Source: Chryseosolibacter sp036402075 (GTDB lineage: Bacteria; Bacteroidota; Bacteroidia; Cytophagales; Cyclobacteriaceae). Taken from it: a stretch of DNA of 8,132 nt. Position 1 is the stretch's first letter, and the number at the start of each line of letters is the position of its first letter. The DNA lies in NCBI GenBank assembly GCA_036402075.1, contig DASWTP010000240.1:1-8132 (forward strand), given 5' to 3'. The notes under the pieces are model-generated. The model did not search any database and was not told the origin of the DNA. It was given only the letters and a program-made list of their open reading frames with translations. Positions 1-6,700 of this stretch are shown here, one piece after another. The translations under genes and the position numbers were made by a program.

Positions 1-1
1 T

Positions 2-193
2 ACCATGGCGGTAATTTATTGCGTGCTTCATTTCGGAAAGCCCGCGGGCGAAGCAATGAGTTCAATTTTTGGCGGTTACATCCTGGGCGTTGTAGCCTAC
101 GAAACTAAGAGTGTTTGGGGAGGCATAATTGTTCATATGGGGATTGCCTGGATGATGGAGTTGGTGGCGTTTGTCAGGAAGGTGGATCTTTAA
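2..193 (+). CDS. CPBP-family intramembrane glutamic protease, C-terminal fragment
   Basis: This is the 3' end of a gene that starts left of the window; the frame is open to the edge and ends in TAA at 191-193. About 63 codons are visible. The fragment holds the last conserved part of the CPBP (Abi/CAAX-protease-like) domain. A His in the VLHFGKP segment is followed by a Glu, then a hydrophobic stretch with GGYILGVVAYETKSVWGG, and then a second His in IIVHMG, before a short basic tail. In this family the conserved Glu and His residues form the active site inside the membrane. Substrates of bacterial members are mostly unknown; some process prenylated proteins or peptides. It points toward the glycosyltransferase genes but converges with them, so no shared operon is implied. 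The ATG at 5-7 is in frame but is probably an internal Met rather than the start, because the domain needs more upstream sequence. Confidence 0.75.
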   Translation, partial: TMAVIYCVLHFGKPAGEAMSSIFGGYILGVVAYETKSVWGGIIVHMGIAWMMELVAFVRKVDL

Positions 194-198
194 ATTTG
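170..198 (+). promoter_or_regulatory. Candidate Bacteroidota promoter reading antisense into the WaaE-like gene
   Basis: TTTG at 170-173 and TAAATTTG at 191-198 match the published Bacteroidetes -33 (TTTG) and -7 (TAnnTTTG) elements, with 17 bases between them. The -7 match is exact but lies at the edge of the AAATTTG array, so it may be a by-product of the repeat. A transcript would start near 205 and run antisense to the 3' end of the minus-strand glycosyltransferase gene. No gene of its own follows on this strand. The call is weak because the motif is short and AT-rich. Confidence 0.2.
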
Positions 199-220
199 AA
201 ATTTGAAATTTGAAAATTTG
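192..220. repeat. AAATTTG heptamer tandem repeat, four copies
   Basis: The heptamer AAATTTG occurs at 192-198, 199-205 and 206-212 with no gap, and again at 214-220 after one extra A. The array starts inside the TAA stop codon of the protease gene and fills most of the 43-base gap between two convergent genes. Each unit contains the palindrome AAATTT. It is a short, AT-rich microsatellite-like array. A role in transcription termination or a promoter role is possible, but none is shown by the sequence alone. Confidence 0.85.
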
Positions 221-236
221 AGATCTTATTTTCTTT

Positions 237-1034
237 TCAGTGCACCAGAGTCTTATCTTGTTCTTCAGGAAGCCCTTTGCGTTTGTATTCGTAGAGTCTC
301 ACGTATTTGAAAAAAGTCATCGAGGCAGAGGCGGTGCAGAAAATGAAGCCGTAGTAGCCATCCAGAAATCCCAGCTGAAAAATGTAGCTTTTCACAAATC
401 GGAACAGGGGACTGAAGATCACGTTCAAAACAAAGTTTACCTTCTCCCCTTTTTGATATTTGGCTTTTGCCGCAATCTCAGCAAAGCGATGAACTTGTTT
501 CAGGTGCTCATCAACGGTGAGGTACGCATAGTGCAACAGGTGCCCGCTTAGTTTACCTACCTTCCCTGAGCTGATCTGCACGTGATCGTGCGGGTCTGTA
601 CCGATCCAGTTGCCCTTCCTCCGATCCCACACCCTGATCTTTCGTTCTGGATACCAGCCAGAAAAATGCATCCATTTGCCGCAGTAGTTATTGAACCGGT
701 TGACCGTGTAGCCATCATAGTTGCCCCAGTCCTGTTTTAGCTTGAGAATGGACTCCCGCAGCTCATCCGAGAGACGCTCATCAGCATCCAGGGCCACGAT
801 ATAATCATGGCTTGCCTGCGACACAGCAAAATTCTTCTGCGCAACATACCCTTCGAAGGGGTGACTGATGAATTTAACGGGATACCTGAGGCAGATTTCC
901 CGCGTTCCATCGGTGGAATTTGAATCGACCACAACGATCTCATCGGCAACGCCCAGCAACGACTTCAGGCAAGCTTCAAGCTTCCGTTCTTCGTTGAAGG
1001 AAATGATGGTAGCGCTTAGTTTGATTTCTTTCAC
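237..1034 (-). CDS. WaaE-like family 2 glycosyltransferase (paralog 1)
   Basis: The 265-residue protein has a GT-A fold typical of the WaaE/KdtX group, which adds a sugar (glucose in Klebsiella WaaE) to the LPS inner core from a nucleotide sugar at the cytoplasmic face. Visible signatures are the N-terminal strand ATIISFNEE (8-16), ADEIVVVDSNSTDGT (30-44), and DADE at 83-86 as the DxD-type metal and nucleotide site. A family block with VNRFNNYCGK, KIRVWDRRKG and DPHD follows (about 111-150). The last 60 residues are hydrophobic with an FLDGYYG motif, as in other members, and probably lie on the membrane. Translation begins at a GTG (1032-1034). No in-frame ATG lies upstream before the stop at 1056-1058, and AAAGGA at 1046-1051 is a plausible ribosome binding site. 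It follows the methyltransferase gene by 52 bases on the same strand, so the two are probably cotranscribed. The actual sugar donor and acceptor cannot be read from the sequence. Confidence 0.9.
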   Translation of the reverse strand: MKEIKLSATIISFNEERKLEACLKSLLGVADEIVVVDSNSTDGTREICLRYPVKFISHPFEGYVAQKNFAVSQASHDYIVALDADERLSDELRESILKLKQDWGNYDGYTVNRFNNYCGKWMHFSGWYPERKIRVWDRRKGNWIGTDPHDHVQISSGKVGKLSGHLLHYAYLTVDEHLKQVHRFAEIAAKAKYQKGEKVNFVLNVIFSPLFRFVKSYIFQLGFLDGYYGFIFCTASASMTFFKYVRLYEYKRKGLPEEQDKTLVH

Positions 1035-1086
1035 TGACAGAGGAATCCTTTGAAATTAAATATCCAGAAAATTAGCGAAGTCTTAC

Positions 1087-1890
1087 CTATTTGAAAAATT
1101 GCTCAAATTCACCCAACGGCTTTCTCATGGCAACCGTGTTCTCGTCAATGTGCGTTACCGCATAGCCGTTCGATTCCAGCCATTGAATACAGGCGCTCTG
1201 ATCGGCTGCGGAGAGATGTGATTTCTCGTATACGATCACTTGTGGCTGTGTTTTGTCGATCTTCAGCAATTTTATGATTTCATAATCAAAACCTTCAGCA
1301 TCAATTTGCACCCAATCGATCTTTGTGAGATTATATTTCCGAATGAGTGTGTCTGCACTTATGCTGGTAATCTTTTCTTCAGCGATGTAATCTTCCCTGC
1401 GGGCCGGGAGCGGTTCGCCATACCGCGCTGCCAGGCGGCCGACATGCCCTGAATCAATCGCCTTTTCAAGTGCGTCTTTTTTAAACGAGGTTAACCCGGT
1501 CGCCCACCGAAGGTCTGAGAATGCTATCTTATACATCGTCTGTTCACCATCGCGGTCTGACAACGCAGCATTGATCGCATGAACGCCTGGCGTTTTTCGA
1601 TGAAGCTTGCTAAGGTAATTCTTATAGACCGAGGGCTGCGGCTCCAGCATGACCCCTTTCCATCCGTACATCCTGATAAATTTATGCAACGGGTCGTGAT
1701 AAAATCCATCATTTGCACCCACCTGGATGAACGTGACGGAACGATTTACCCTCGAAAAACAATCAAGAATTTCTGACACTGTACCGCGCTTTGGCTTGTA
1801 GGTGGCGCGATAGAATGCTTTCACCAATGGCGCATAATTGGCGCTGATGTTAAAGACTGCCTTCTTGAATTGATTTTTTAGAAATCCCAT
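1087..1890 (-). CDS. FkbM-family SAM-dependent methyltransferase
   Basis: The 267-residue protein carries the FkbM methyltransferase domain. Motif I for S-adenosylmethionine binding is FIQVGANDG at 54-62. An acidic residue at the end of the next strand is E83 in MLEPQP. The late motif IDAEGFDYEIIK starts near residue 196 and is diagnostic of the family, followed by a strand with IVYEK around 219-223. FkbM itself O-methylates a macrolide hydroxyl. Relatives in polysaccharide loci are generally taken to O-methylate sugars, and this neighbourhood of glycosyltransferases supports that role. The first 50 residues are basic and lack a signal peptide, so the protein is cytoplasmic. The ATG at 1888-1890 is the first gene start after the 100-base divergent gap, so this is probably the first gene of a two-gene unit with the WaaE-like gene downstream. 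The methylated substrate is unknown. Confidence 0.9.
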   Translation of the reverse strand: MGFLKNQFKKAVFNISANYAPLVKAFYRATYKPKRGTVSEILDCFSRVNRSVTFIQVGANDGFYHDPLHKFIRMYGWKGVMLEPQPSVYKNYLSKLHRKTPGVHAINAALSDRDGEQTMYKIAFSDLRWATGLTSFKKDALEKAIDSGHVGRLAARYGEPLPARREDYIAEEKITSISADTLIRKYNLTKIDWVQIDAEGFDYEIIKLLKIDKTQPQVIVYEKSHLSAADQSACIQWLESNGYAVTHIDENTVAMRKPLGEFEQFFK

Positions 1891-1990
1891 GCAATTTGAT
1901 CGGGCAAAATAGGTATTTATTTATAGTCGGCAAGCCATTAATTCCTCGAAAATAGGCCTTAATTTCGCAGGCTGTATCAATCGCAAATAC
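1891..1990. promoter_or_regulatory. Divergent intergenic region between methyltransferase and GT-B genes
   Basis: These 100 AT-rich bases separate two divergent starts and must hold promoters for both directions if each gene is transcribed from here. No exact TAnnTTTG -7 element is present on either strand. On the minus strand TATTTTG (1911-1905) with a TTG about 19 bases upstream is a near match, but it would leave a leader of only about eight bases. No hairpin or clear ribosome binding site stands out. The assignment rests on position more than on motifs. Confidence 0.4.
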
Positions 1991-3106
1991 GTGTCAAAGA
2001 TAAACCTTCTTGTCGTCTCGGACTATGGCGCAACGGTTACCGTTCGGCCCGAAGCTGAGATTGTCATCCAACTCCAGCAGACCGGAAAATACAACATCAC
2101 TGTGATGACTCAGGCCGATTCTGAGTACGCGGAAAAATTCAGGCAGACCGGCATCAAGGTGATCGACTTCTTCCCGGAAAAGAAATTCAGCTGGGAGTAT
2201 GTCAGGAAGATCAGGAAAGAAATGATCGAGGGCAAGCATCACATTGCCCAGCTTTTCAACAACAAGGCCATGGTGAACGGTATTGTAGCTGCCCGTGGCA
2301 TTCCAATCAAAGTGGTTCTTTACCGTGGATACACAGGCAATATCAGCTGGCTTGATCCGATCATGTATGTGAAGTACCTGAGTCCCCGCGTGGATCGAAT
2401 CATTTGCCTGGTGGAAGCCATACGTCAAATTTTCCTCAGGAATTTGGCACCCTGGAACCGGTACAAGGCAGTGACAATCATCAAGGGCCACGATGTGAAA
2501 TGGTATGATGGTGTAGTGGCACACAGCAAAGCATCGCTCGGCATTCCCGACAATGCGTTCACGTTCGTTTGTGGCGCCAACTTCAGGAGAATGAAAGGCG
2601 TGAAGTACCTGTTGCGGGCAACGTATCTGCTTCCAAGGGACGCAAACATCCATCTCATGTTCGCAGGCCGCGACATGGATACACCCGAATTCAAAAAATT
2701 AATCGATGGGAGCCCGATGCGCGACCGAATCCACATCCTGGGACACCGAAAAGATATCCTGGAGGTAGTAAAAGCGGCTGATGTTTTCGTCCTCGCGTCA
2801 ATCAAAGGTGAAGCGATAACGAAAGCTGTGATCGAAGCGATGTCGGTTGAAGTTTGCCCTCTGATCACGGATATCTCCGGTAATGTTGGCCTGGTGGAGA
2901 ATGGCGTTTCGGGCATCGTGGTGCCGCCAAAAGATCCGCAAGCCCTTGCCGATAAGATGCTTTTCCTTTCCAAAAACCCGGAGCTTGCAAAACAATACGG
3001 AAAAGCCGCGCGACTTCACATCATGAACAACTTTAACACACGCGACACGACAAAAAACTACGACAAGCTGTACCAGGAGTTGTATGCCGAGTTGGAGAGT
3101 CGCTAG
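1991..3106 (+). CDS. GT-B glycosyltransferase, family 4 type
   Basis: The 371-residue protein has the two-domain GT-B layout of family 4 retaining glycosyltransferases. The C-terminal nucleotide-sugar domain is clear. It starts around TFVCGANFRRMKGVKYLLRA (191-210), runs through HLMFAGRDMD and RIHILGHRKDI, then gives the EX7E motif with E274 and E282 in the segment GEAITKAVIE, then VENGVSGIVVPPKD (302-315). The N-terminal acceptor domain is less typical. The usual glycine-rich GG.E segment is replaced by TVRPEAEIVIQLQQ (16-30), so the acceptor may be unusual. No membrane segment or signal peptide is visible. The start is GTG at 1991-1993; the frame is open upstream but offers no ATG, and residues SKINLLVVSDYG make a sensible first strand. 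It is the only complete plus-strand gene here and converges with the next WaaE-like gene across 59 bases. The sugar specificity cannot be told. Confidence 0.88.
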   Translation: MSKINLLVVSDYGATVTVRPEAEIVIQLQQTGKYNITVMTQADSEYAEKFRQTGIKVIDFFPEKKFSWEYVRKIRKEMIEGKHHIAQLFNNKAMVNGIVAARGIPIKVVLYRGYTGNISWLDPIMYVKYLSPRVDRIICLVEAIRQIFLRNLAPWNRYKAVTIIKGHDVKWYDGVVAHSKASLGIPDNAFTFVCGANFRRMKGVKYLLRATYLLPRDANIHLMFAGRDMDTPEFKKLIDGSPMRDRIHILGHRKDILEVVKAADVFVLASIKGEAITKAVIEAMSVEVCPLITDISGNVGLVENGVSGIVVPPKDPQALADKMLFLSKNPELAKQYGKAARLHIMNNFNTRDTTKNYDKLYQELYAELESR

Positions 3107-3165
3107 CGCGCCTCGATTGAACCGGGACAAGAGGGCTTTTGCACGCAAGGAATTTTCGAACGAGA

Positions 3166-3957
3166 TTATCTTTCTGATCCCGCGCGGTCATCTCGACCCA
3201 TCTTCGAATTAAGAAAAGCAAGCTTCGTATACTTCAAGAACCGGTAGTAAGCAGCATGCACGGCCAGGACATAACCCGAATAGCCATCCAAAAATCCTAG
3301 CTTCAAAAAATAGACTTTAAAAAAATAGAAGAATGGATAAAGGACCTGATGCACCACAAAAACCGATCGCTTTCCTCGTTTGAATGACTCAGAGGCAGCG
3401 ATATCGGAAAACTTGTGCATTTGGAGAAAATGGGCGCTCACCGTGCGATAGGTAAAATGCAACAGTCGCCCTTTCAACTTGATCGGTCGCGCATCCTTGA
3501 GAATTACCTGGTCATGTGGATTTTCACCTCCCCACGCCCCTTTCCTCCGGTCCCACAGCCTAATCTTCCAATCGGGATTCCACTCGCCAAACCGAACAAA
3601 TTTTCCGCAATAGTTATTCAATCGGTTAACGCTGTATCCAGTTCCGGTGAAATTGGATTTCACGCGCTTAATTTCTTCCGCTAATGCTGCATCAAGTCGT
3701 TCATCCGCATCTAGCGAAAGGATCACGTCATGCGATGCTTGCGACATGGCAAAATTCTTCTGTTGAATGTGGCCATCGAAGCGATTTTGAATGAATCGAA
3801 CTGCGTAGCGATCGCAGATGCCTTTCGTATTGTCCGTTGAAAAACTGTCGACCACTACAATTTCGTCAGCAACTTTCAAAACAGACTCAAGGCAGTCGCC
3901 AATGTTCTGTTCTTCGTTGAAGGTAATAATGACAACGGAAAGTTTTACGGGGTTCAT
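3166..3957 (-). CDS. WaaE-like family 2 glycosyltransferase (paralog 2)
   Basis: The 263-residue protein is a close relative of the glycosyltransferase at 237-1034 and aligns without gaps over the first 87 residues, where 55 positions are identical by hand count. The same signatures occur at the same places: VVIITFNEE (8-16), ADEIVVVDSFSTDNT (30-44), QKNFAMSQASHD (66-77) and DADER (83-87). They are followed by VNRLNNYCGK, KIRLWDRRKG and NPHDQV. The hydrophobic C-terminal part again contains a GFLDGYSGY motif. Family members transfer a sugar onto the LPS core or a similar acceptor at the inner membrane. The ATG (3955-3957) lies only four bases beyond the stop of the upstream glycosyltransferase, so translation is probably coupled and this is the last gene of the run. 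Differences between the paralogs, such as SGWYPERK versus GEWNPDWK near residue 130, could reflect different substrates. Confidence 0.9.
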   Translation of the reverse strand: MNPVKLSVVIITFNEEQNIGDCLESVLKVADEIVVVDSFSTDNTKGICDRYAVRFIQNRFDGHIQQKNFAMSQASHDVILSLDADERLDAALAEEIKRVKSNFTGTGYSVNRLNNYCGKFVRFGEWNPDWKIRLWDRRKGAWGGENPHDQVILKDARPIKLKGRLLHFTYRTVSAHFLQMHKFSDIAASESFKRGKRSVFVVHQVLYPFFYFFKVYFLKLGFLDGYSGYVLAVHAAYYRFLKYTKLAFLNSKMGRDDRAGSER

Positions 3958-3961
3958 CTGC

Positions 3962-4810
3962 CTAACTTCGAAATGCCTTGTAAGCTCTTTTCAATTTTCC
4001 GGAGAACGTGTCGTGGTGAGGAGTTTCCCCGAGCACACCACGGTAGGGTTGTCCCATCTTCAAGTAGCGGTTATAAAAATCGCGAACACTGATTCCCCAC
4101 TTCAACATGAACATCGCATTACCACGATTTTTCTTAACCCGGTTTGTAGACTTACTTTGAAAATGATAAATCTTGCTCGCACCTACACCTTTAAAAATCC
4201 GGACGCCATACTTCCAAAGTTTCATTGAAAAGTCGGGATCCGAATACATTCCAGGGGAAAACTCGATGCTATAGCCTCCAACAACGTCCCAAACTGAAGT
4301 ACTGACAATCGTTGGCGGCCATGACGAACCATACCAATCCTCTTTGTGCAAGCTCTTGAATGAATTTAGCAGCTCTTGCTCACGAAAAGTCGAAACACTG
4401 TCGCCAAAGTCTTTAACGATTGATACATAACTCGGATTGTCCACCAGGTACGGTTCAACAAGTGTGGCGGAAAGAATAAATTTATCGTGGCCGATTTTTT
4501 GAATCTCGTTGTGTATTTCCAGGTCCCAGCCCGGGCACACGTACATGTCGTCATTGAAATACACGATATACTTCGACTTGACCAACGTTCGGCACGAATT
4601 TACCGCGACACAAATACCAACATTCTCTTTTTCATGCAAAAATTCCACATCCGGCTGTTGCCTGAGCCAGTCCGCTGTTCCATCTCTCCCTTCATTAACG
4701 AACACGATAACCTGGTTCGTGAAGTGCGAATTCTTACGAAGGCTTGCAATCATCAACTGCAGGTGCGGAAGATTGTTCCAGGTTGGGATCACAATGGAGA
4801 ACGTGTACAT
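3962..4810 (-). CDS. Family 2 (GT-A) glycosyltransferase
   Basis: The 282-residue protein begins with the GT-A strand FSIVIPTWNN (4-13). It then shows VIVFVNEGRDGT (34-45), the ENVGICVAVN segment (62-71) that packs on the nucleotide, and YFNDDMYV with NDD at 86-88 as the metal-binding DxD equivalent. A later DPDF segment (191-194), followed by H216 in KIYHFQSKST, matches the acceptor and catalytic region of rhamnosyl- and galactosyl-type family 2 enzymes. It differs clearly from the two WaaE-like genes and has no hydrophobic C-terminal region, so it is probably a soluble or peripheral cytoplasmic enzyme. It sits 36 bases downstream of the GT-B gene and four bases upstream of paralog 2, in a tight unit. 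The donor sugar is not predictable from the motifs seen. Confidence 0.88.
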   Translation of the reverse strand: MYTFSIVIPTWNNLPHLQLMIASLRKNSHFTNQVIVFVNEGRDGTADWLRQQPDVEFLHEKENVGICVAVNSCRTLVKSKYIVYFNDDMYVCPGWDLEIHNEIQKIGHDKFILSATLVEPYLVDNPSYVSIVKDFGDSVSTFREQELLNSFKSLHKEDWYGSSWPPTIVSTSVWDVVGGYSIEFSPGMYSDPDFSMKLWKYGVRIFKGVGASKIYHFQSKSTNRVKKNRGNAMFMLKWGISVRDFYNRYLKMGQPYRGVLGETPHHDTFSGKLKRAYKAFRS

Positions 4811-4846
4811 AAATTCAGGTTATCTGCAAAAATAGTATTCAAATCT

Positions 4847-6001
4847 TCAAACAGAAGTTGGCTGTGGAACTAAATCACGATAGACAGATCTGAGGTTTTG
4901 TGCGATTGTTTCAGGTTCAAACCTTTTAATGTATTCGCGACCTTGCGAAATCAAGGCGTCTTTTCTGCCTGTATCAAGCAACACCGAGCGAATCTCGGAA
5001 GCAAGGTTCTCAGCACTTGATGGATCAACATAAACACCACCTGGTCCGGCCGCCTCGCGGAAGCATGAACCCGTTGACGTGATCACTGGAAGTCCGGACG
5101 CGATTGCCTCCACCAGCGGGATGCCGAATCCTTCAAAGAACGAAGGATAAATGAACAGGTGTGCCTGCTGATAAATGGCTGGCAAATCATGAAAATTTAC
5201 AGCTGTCAGAAAATGCACAACGCCCTCAAGCTTTCTTTGTTTTATCTCACCCAGCACAGTCTGCTGATAACTGGTATGCCGACCCACAACGATAAGTGGT
5301 AATCGTTCATGGGCTGGCAATGAGGCAAGCGCTTTTATGATCAGCATCAGATTTTTTCTTTCCTCGACTGTTCCTACATTAAGAATGAACTGGTCGGGCA
5401 GAGAATACTTCTGCCTGACAGCCTGTAGTTCGGCCTGCGAATATCGCGTTTTGAAAATAGGGTGGCAGCCCTGGTAAACCACGTCAATTTTTGAAGGATC
5501 GGTAAGCTTCAAAAGATCTTTAACGTCATCAGCCGTTTGCTGACTGATAGCGATAATGCGATCAGCGTTCTCACATGCCGACCGAACTTTTCGTGTGTAA
5601 ATGGAAACGTCAACTGCATTGTAAAATTGAGGGTAACGCAGGAAGATGAGGTCATGAACGGTGACAACTTTTTTGAGTTGTGAAGGCAACCCGATAGGAA
5701 GTTCCTGGCTCAGTCCATGAAACACGTGCAGCTGCTTCATCGCGGGATTTTTTGAGACCGCCCAGGTGCGCCAAAGAGCAGAGATGAAAGGCTGCGCATA
5801 CAAACCGCTCGGTGCCACAACATTTACATTCTGGCGCTTGAGGATGTCACGGGTCTCGGCATGGTCAACGCTGCGCGGGGTAAACAAATACAGGTTATCG
5901 TGGGCGCTTGTCTTGCTGAGGGCATCAATAACAAACCTGCTGTAATTTCCCAGGCCGGTGTAATTGGTAAAAAATCGTTTTGCCTCGAAGCCGATATTCA
6001 T
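4847..6001 (-). CDS. GT-B glycosyltransferase, family 4 (mannosyltransferase-like)
   Basis: The 384-residue protein is a full-length GT-B enzyme of family 4, of the kind often annotated as a mannosyltransferase in O-antigen and capsule loci. The N-terminal domain opens with MNIGFEAKRF and the glycine loop TGLGNYSR (15-22), then shows VTVHDLIFLRYPQFY (113-127) and RIIAISQQTADD (148-159), both typical of the group. The C-terminal domain has LNVGTVEERKNL (207-218), with the conserved Lys-Asn for donor phosphate contact, and the EX7E motif at E290 and E298 in FEGFGIPLVEA, followed by SGLPVITS. The ATG at 5999-6001 lies 15 bases after the stop of the pyrophosphatase gene, so it is likely cotranscribed. 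No membrane segment is visible. The mannose specificity is a guess from resemblance. Confidence 0.9.
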   Translation of the reverse strand: MNIGFEAKRFFTNYTGLGNYSRFVIDALSKTSAHDNLYLFTPRSVDHAETRDILKRQNVNVVAPSGLYAQPFISALWRTWAVSKNPAMKQLHVFHGLSQELPIGLPSQLKKVVTVHDLIFLRYPQFYNAVDVSIYTRKVRSACENADRIIAISQQTADDVKDLLKLTDPSKIDVVYQGCHPIFKTRYSQAELQAVRQKYSLPDQFILNVGTVEERKNLMLIIKALASLPAHERLPLIVVGRHTSYQQTVLGEIKQRKLEGVVHFLTAVNFHDLPAIYQQAHLFIYPSFFEGFGIPLVEAIASGLPVITSTGSCFREAAGPGGVYVDPSSAENLASEIRSVLLDTGRKDALISQGREYIKRFEPETIAQNLRSVYRDLVPQPTSV

Positions 6002-6016
6002 ATCCCGACAAAGGTA

Positions 6017-6550
6017 TCACTTAAAATTCTCTTTGTAGTAGCGGATGCTTTCTTCGATGATCTTGTAGGCCCGGTCTTTTGAAAGGAACTGATCAATGAC
6101 AACCTTCTTGTTCTCGAGCGTTTTATAGTTTTCAAAAAAATGCGTGACTTCAGCCCGTAGGTATTCCGGCAGATCACTTACGTCATTAATATGACTTACA
6201 CTCGGGTCGTCTTCCGCAACAGCAATAATTTTGTCATCGGCTTCTCCGCGATCCACCATCTGCATCACACCAATAACCTTGCTTGGGATTAGACAAAGCG
6301 GCACCACCGAAACCTGCGTGAGCACAACGATGTCGAGGGGATCGTGATCTTCTCCCATGGTTTGAGGAATGAAACCGTAGTTCAGCGGATAATACATGGA
6401 AGCATAGATCACGCGGTCAAGCTTGATCAAACCACTTTCCTTATCCACTTCATATTTTGCGCGTGAACCTTTCGGAATTTCGATGATTGCATTGACCTTC
6501 TGGGGAGGATTTTTGCCAATGGATGTTTCGTGCCACGGATGTTTGATCAT
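6017..6550 (-). CDS. ppa: Inorganic pyrophosphatase, family I (soluble)
   Basis: The 177-residue enzyme hydrolyses cytoplasmic pyrophosphate to two phosphates with Mg2+, pulling PPi-releasing biosynthesis forward. The length fits bacterial family I enzymes. The active-site residues can be followed one by one: E24, K27 and R30 in IIEIPKGSRAKYEV with K32 and E34, YGFIP at 58-62, and the family signature D68-H-D70-P-L-D73. D100, D105 and K107 lie in VDRGEADDK, and Y142-K143 in FENYKTLE. These line up with the known E. coli residues D65/D67/D70, D97/D102/K104 and Y141/K142. No key residue is missing. The ATG at 6548-6550 gives the expected N-terminus. It is the first gene of the minus-strand run into three glycosyltransferases, with only 15 bases to the next gene. 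A 10-bp inverted repeat lies in its leader. Confidence 0.96.
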   Translation of the reverse strand: MIKHPWHETSIGKNPPQKVNAIIEIPKGSRAKYEVDKESGLIKLDRVIYASMYYPLNYGFIPQTMGEDHDPLDIVVLTQVSVVPLCLIPSKVIGVMQMVDRGEADDKIIAVAEDDPSVSHINDVSDLPEYLRAEVTHFFENYKTLENKKVVIDQFLSKDRAYKIIEESIRYYKENFK

Positions 6551-6606
6551 GAAATCGCCATTTTATTGTTTAAAACCCAATCGCATGATAAACTCAGGCG
6601 ATTTCA
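6550..6606 (-). promoter_or_regulatory. 10-bp inverted repeat in the pyrophosphatase leader
   Basis: TGAAATCGCC at 6550-6559 is a perfect inverted copy of GGCGATTTCA at 6597-6606, with 37 bases between the arms. On the minus strand the downstream arm ends on the A of the pyrophosphatase ATG. If the arms pair in the mRNA, the start region would be covered. If they act as DNA they could be two half-sites. The loop is long and no consensus operator is recognised, so a chance match is possible. Confidence 0.3.
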
Positions 6607-6660
6607 ACTGTCCATTAACAAAGGCGTTGACAGATGAAACACAGGTTTAGAAAACAATAA
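6551..6660 (-). promoter_or_regulatory. Upstream region of the pyrophosphatase-led operon
   Basis: This non-coding stretch lies between the efflux-unit terminator and the pyrophosphatase start, so the promoter of the four-gene run is expected here. On the minus strand a TTTG at 6622-6619 could be a -33 element, but the sequence about 20 bases downstream (TGAGTTTA) matches the TAnnTTTG -7 box only partly. No ribosome binding site is evident before the ATG, which is common in this phylum. Confidence 0.35.
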
Positions 6661-6664
6661 TAAG

Positions 6665-6700
6665 AAAAAAGCCCCTCCTTTAACTTCGGAGGGGCTTCTT
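6665..6700 (-). terminator. Rho-independent terminator of the efflux adaptor gene
   Basis: The arms GCCCCTCC (6671-6678) and GGAGGGGC (6688-6695) form a perfect 8-bp GC-rich stem with a nine-base loop, extended by two A-T pairs. On the minus strand the stem is followed by six T residues (6670-6665), and it starts five bases after the adaptor stop codon. The flanking A and T runs make it partly symmetrical, so it could also act on the plus strand. It separates the efflux unit from the pyrophosphatase operon. Confidence 0.93.

Noticed and set aside
240..551. Plus-strand open frame of 103 residues over the 3' half of the first WaaE-like gene
   Set aside because: The opposite strand encodes a conserved family; the antisense translation has no recognisable features even though a promoter-like motif lies just upstream.
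1994..2973. Long minus-strand open frames (219 and 182 residues) opposite the plus-strand GT-B gene
   Set aside because: They lie antisense to a gene with clear family motifs, overlap each other in different frames, and their translations show no recognisable domain.
3107..3165. Possible terminator in the convergent gap between the GT-B gene and paralog 2
   Set aside because: Only short scattered complementary pieces are visible; there is no continuous GC-rich stem with a T run.
6580..6622. A TTTG plus TGAGTTTA pair on the minus strand as a defined ppa promoter
   Set aside because: The second element matches the TAnnTTTG consensus only partly and the spacing is at the upper end of the usual range, so it is not called as a specific site.
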